Shown here piece by piece: positions 6,901 through 9,228 of a DNA stretch of 9,228 nt (position 1 is its first letter; each line of letters begins with the position of its first letter). The notes below the pieces were generated by a model. That model was not told the DNA's origin. It was given only the letters and a program-made list of their open reading frames with translations, and made no database searches. The position numbers were made by a program, and so were the translations under genes. Origin of the DNA: Syntrophobacter sp. SbD2 (GTDB taxonomy: Bacteria; Desulfobacterota; Syntrophobacteria; Syntrophobacterales; Syntrophobacteraceae); assembly GCA_900290385.1 (NCBI GenBank), contig OMSV01000070.1, positions 3,083 through 12,310 of the forward strand. Reading direction: 5' to 3'.

Positions 6901-8722
6901 GAATAACTCAGAGTATCCGCCTATAAGCGATTATGCTTACATTTCCAACTGTCACTTCTCTGCTCTGGTTTCGCGCTCCGGTTCGATTGATTGGTGCTGC
7001 ATGCCCAGGGTTGACTCCCCCAGTTGCTTCGGACGGCTTCTTGGTTGGGATAAGGGCGGCTACTGTCAGATCGTTCCTCTGCTGCCCTTTGAAACGTCGC
7101 GGCGTTACCTGCAGCAGACCCTGGTGCTTGAAACTATTTTTCGAACAGACGATGGTGAAGCACGTCTGATCGACTGCCTGCCCATGCGGGAAGGAGGAAG
7201 ATCCCATCCTCATCTGCAGATACTGAGAGTACTGGAGGGCATTAGAGGCGATATCGAATTTGTCCTGGATCTTGTTCCACGATTCGATTACGGGGCCGTA
7301 AGACCATGGATTCGGAGGTGCAAAAATAGTTTCATTGCCATCGGAGGCAGCAGCGGCCTTCTTATCTCCGGCGGCTTCCACCTGGATATGAAGCATAGAC
7401 ACGCACTCATCGGGACCTGCAGCGTGGAGAAAGGAGAGCGAGTATACCTTTCAATTCTTTTCGGACGACCGGAAGATCTCGATGGGGAGTTAGTGGAGCC
7501 GCCCCCTCCGGATGAGCTCGAGAAACGCCTGGAAGAGACCTTAACATGGTGGCGAAGTTGGTCGTCTAAAGGGAAGGCGTCCGGACCATATGCACAGCAA
7601 ATCATGCGTTCCGCCGTTGTGCTCAAGGGCCTGACGAACGCTCCCACGGGAGCCATTGCGGCCGCCCCCACGACTTCGCTTCCCGAAGCTCCCGGTGGAT
7701 CGCGTAACTGGGACTACCGTTTCTCTTGGATACGCGACTCCTCTTTTGCCGTTCGTTCTCTGGCAGAGCTAGGCTATGTCAAAGAGGCTGACGGGTTCCG
7801 AAGGTTCGTTGAGCGCAGTGCGGCCGGCAGCGCCGACGAGCTTCAGATCTTCTTTGGTGTTGGAGGCGAACGGCGGCTTTTTGAGCACAAGATCGCAGAA
7901 CTGGAAGGCTACCGGGGAGCAGGGCCCGTTCGCATTGGCAATGCGGCTGAGACGCAGACGCAGTTGGACGTATACGGGGAACTTCTAAACCTTGCATGGC
8001 AATGGCATCAATTGGAACATCCGCCGGACGATGATTACCTGGAATTCATCGTCGGCCTTGTCAATGGGGCAAGCAGGCTCTGGCGCAACCCGGACAGAGG
8101 AATATGGGAACTGCGAGGTGAGCCTCGCCACTTCGTCCATTCGAAAGCGATGTGTTGGACCGCCCTTGATCGCGGCATCGCCCTGGTCGAGGAACTCGGA
8201 TGCAAGGCTCCCGTGAGTGATTGGAAAAAAGAGAGAGACGAAATCCGCCGCGTTATTGAGGACAAGGGCTACGACGCCGGGCGAGGAGTTTTCATCCAGG
8301 CTTTCGATCACCCTAAAATGGATGCCGCCCTCCTGCTGCTGCCTGTCTCAGGCTTTGTCTCCCATACTGACGAAAGGATGGTCAGGACTACCGACGCTAT
8401 ACGCAAGAGCCTACTGGAAGATGGGCTCGTGCGACGCTATCCGTCGGGAGACGACGGTCTGGAGGGCAAAGAGGGGACGTTTCTGGCCTGTACTTTCTGG
8501 CTGGCCGAATGTCTTGCACGACAGGGCCGCTTCGGAGAAGCTCATGACGTTTTCAAACGCGCCTTGTCGACAGGCAATGATCTGGATCTTTTTTCCGAAC
8601 AGTACAGCGTCGATGACAATGAAATGCTGGGTAATTTTCCACAGGGGCTCACCCACCTTTCACTCATCACGGCAGCTCTTGCTCTGGCCGGAACTGAGCC
8701 AAAATGTGGGGCAGGACGGTGA
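6899..8722 (+). CDS. Glycoside hydrolase family 15 enzyme (glucoamylase/trehalase type)
   Basis: A 607-residue protein of the usual length for bacterial GH15 enzymes. An N-terminal beta-sandwich domain begins with YPPISDYAYI (6-15), SALVSRSGSIDW (21-32) and PRVDSPSCF (36-44). The (alpha/alpha)6 catalytic barrel starts near 225 with NWDYRFSWIRDSSF (270-283), TQLDVYGELL (354-363), GIWELRGEPRHF (401-412) and MLGNFPQGLTHLSLI (576-590). By family pattern Glu404 is the likely general acid and Glu567 (in FSEQYS) the general base. It inverts at the non-reducing end of alpha-glucans or cleaves trehalose; the substrate is not decidable here. No signal peptide is visible, so a cytoplasmic role in glycogen, maltodextrin or trehalose turnover is likely. 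I chose GTG 6899 because GGAG (6890-6893) precedes it by 5 bases and the N-terminus then fits the family; ATG 6881 or GTG 6872 would add 6 or 9 residues. Confidence 0.93.
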   Translation: MNNSEYPPISDYAYISNCHFSALVSRSGSIDWCCMPRVDSPSCFGRLLGWDKGGYCQIVPLLPFETSRRYLQQTLVLETIFRTDDGEARLIDCLPMREGGRSHPHLQILRVLEGIRGDIEFVLDLVPRFDYGAVRPWIRRCKNSFIAIGGSSGLLISGGFHLDMKHRHALIGTCSVEKGERVYLSILFGRPEDLDGELVEPPPPDELEKRLEETLTWWRSWSSKGKASGPYAQQIMRSAVVLKGLTNAPTGAIAAAPTTSLPEAPGGSRNWDYRFSWIRDSSFAVRSLAELGYVKEADGFRRFVERSAAGSADELQIFFGVGGERRLFEHKIAELEGYRGAGPVRIGNAAETQTQLDVYGELLNLAWQWHQLEHPPDDDYLEFIVGLVNGASRLWRNPDRGIWELRGEPRHFVHSKAMCWTALDRGIALVEELGCKAPVSDWKKERDEIRRVIEDKGYDAGRGVFIQAFDHPKMDAALLLLPVSGFVSHTDERMVRTTDAIRKSLLEDGLVRRYPSGDDGLEGKEGTFLACTFWLAECLARQGRFGEAHDVFKRALSTGNDLDLFSEQYSVDDNEMLGNFPQGLTHLSLITAALALAGTEPKCGAGR

Positions 8723-8965
8723 TTTCAACACCGTGTTGAACACCATAGATGATGCGCTGAAAACAAGCGTCAATTCCTAGGCATGCGTGTGTGCATCATG
8801 CTCAGGCATTCGGGAGAGCAAGACTGGCTCCAAGAAAATATTGACTCTCCCCGGTGTCCTTGCCTTAAGCCGTCACACGACATCACTCCGATTCCCGCTT
8901 TCTTTCAGCCTCGGGATAACTTGTGGGCTCACCCATGGCGGCGGAGAGAAGAACTCACACATCCC
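8723..8965. other. Convergent intergenic gap after the GH15 gene
   Basis: These 243 bases lie between the 3' ends of the GH15 and patatin-like genes. A 17-base palindrome lies just after the GH15 stop (separate entry). GGGAGAG (8812-8818) can pair with CTCTCCC (8845-8851) over a 26-base loop, too long to be a good terminator. No T-run-backed terminator and no convincing gene is seen. Confidence 0.4.
8724..8740. repeat. 17-base palindrome directly after the GH15 stop
   Basis: TTCAACAC (8724-8731) and GTGTTGAA (8733-8740) are exact inverted copies around a single central C, beginning two bases after the stop codon. As RNA it gives a 7-bp stem with a 3-base loop. No T-run follows, so it is at best a weak or factor-assisted 3'-end structure; an operator-like protein site is possible but oddly placed. 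Confidence 0.5.
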
Positions 8966-9228
8966 TTAGTTGGAGAGATCCAGAGGTGAAGGTTTCGACG
9001 ATTCCAGAAAAGGCGGAGTCTTTTTCCACGGATAACCATTCCGAGCAAGATCATAGCCGTACTCGAACAGCGCCTTCATATAGGCGTTATCGAAGTCTTC
9101 TTTGTGTACGATATTGAATTCGGGTCCGATATAGGCAAGGTTGTAATCAACGCCGTCCCTTTTAGACACCAGATATATTCTAAAAAGGTCGCCCACCCCT
9201 TGCGAGTGAATGAGGGAGGATATGGCTC
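8966..9228 (-). CDS. Patatin-like phospholipase family protein, C-terminal fragment (5' end beyond window)
   Basis: The last 86 residues of a protein whose start lies past the right edge; the frame is open from 9226 to the TAA at 8966-8968. In fragment numbering it contains GDLFRIYLVSKRDGVDYNLAYIG (12-34), KEDFDNAYMKALFEYG (41-56) and NGYPWKKTPP (62-71). The order RDG-D-NLA-Y, then E-FD-YM-LF-G, then G-PW-PP matches what I recall of the C-terminal end of one bacterial patatin-like phospholipase group. Those enzymes hydrolyse acyl esters with a Ser-Asp dyad located in the missing N-terminal part, so activity cannot be judged here. The gene runs towards the GH15 gene. Assignment rests on motif memory alone and is moderate. 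Confidence 0.6.
   Translation of the reverse strand, partial: AISSLIHSQGVGDLFRIYLVSKRDGVDYNLAYIGPEFNIVHKEDFDNAYMKALFEYGYDLARNGYPWKKTPPFLESSKPSPLDLSN

Noticed and set aside
8217..8780. Frameshifted C-terminal extension of the GH15 protein
   Set aside because: The GH15 frame already runs through all family motifs to the usual end; the overlapping frame continuing to 8780 has no family-like sequence.
8783..8989. 68-codon plus-strand frame after the GH15 gene
   Set aside because: No ribosome binding site, unusual composition, no recognisable family, and its end overlaps the patatin-like gene on the other strand.

Overview
The window is moderately GC-rich bacterial DNA that looks chromosomal. 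It holds five recognisable genes, two of them cut by the window edges. There is no rRNA, tRNA, CRISPR array, transposase or phage gene. The gene types (an MdlA/MdlB-type ABC exporter pair, a KimA-like permease, an SLC13 carrier with RCK_C domains, a GH15 hydrolase and a patatin-like lipase) fit an environmental, probably Gram-negative bacterium. Something in or near the Desulfobacterota is a guess from general gene style, not a demonstrated placement.

Positions 2-2280 (+) encode the end of one ABC exporter half-transporter and the whole of its partner, joined by an ATGA stop/start overlap. The first subunit has Asp in place of the catalytic Walker B Glu but a canonical LSGGQ. The second has a canonical LDE Walker B but a variant LSAGQ signature. 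This is the pattern of heterodimeric exporters with one degenerate ATP site. After an 85-base gap containing a perfect 18-base palindrome and a second hairpin over the ribosome binding region lies a KimA-like APC permease (2366-4237, +).

Convergent to it, across about 154 bases, is an SLC13/DASS-type carrier (4392-6194, -) with two RCK_C (TrkA_C) domains inserted between its two membrane halves. The 677-704 bases beyond it (about 6195-6898) form a divergent intergenic region. It contains an AT-rich patch, a possible promoter, a doubtful 47-codon ORF, and a short open stretch that resembles the broken start of a Ras-like small GTPase.

Positions 6899-8722 (+) encode a cytoplasmic GH15 glucoamylase/trehalase-type enzyme. 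A patatin-like phospholipase gene enters convergently from the right edge (8966-9228, -), with only its C-terminal end present.

The genes do not form one obvious pathway. The left half is transport: export, probable cation uptake and anion uptake. The right half is glucan or trehalose hydrolysis and lipid hydrolysis. I found no convincing new multi-gene system. The points most worth checking are the altered presumed ion-site residues of the KimA-like permease, the Asp-Asp-Thr motif in the SLC13 carrier, the tandem hairpins before the permease, and the possible GTPase relic.
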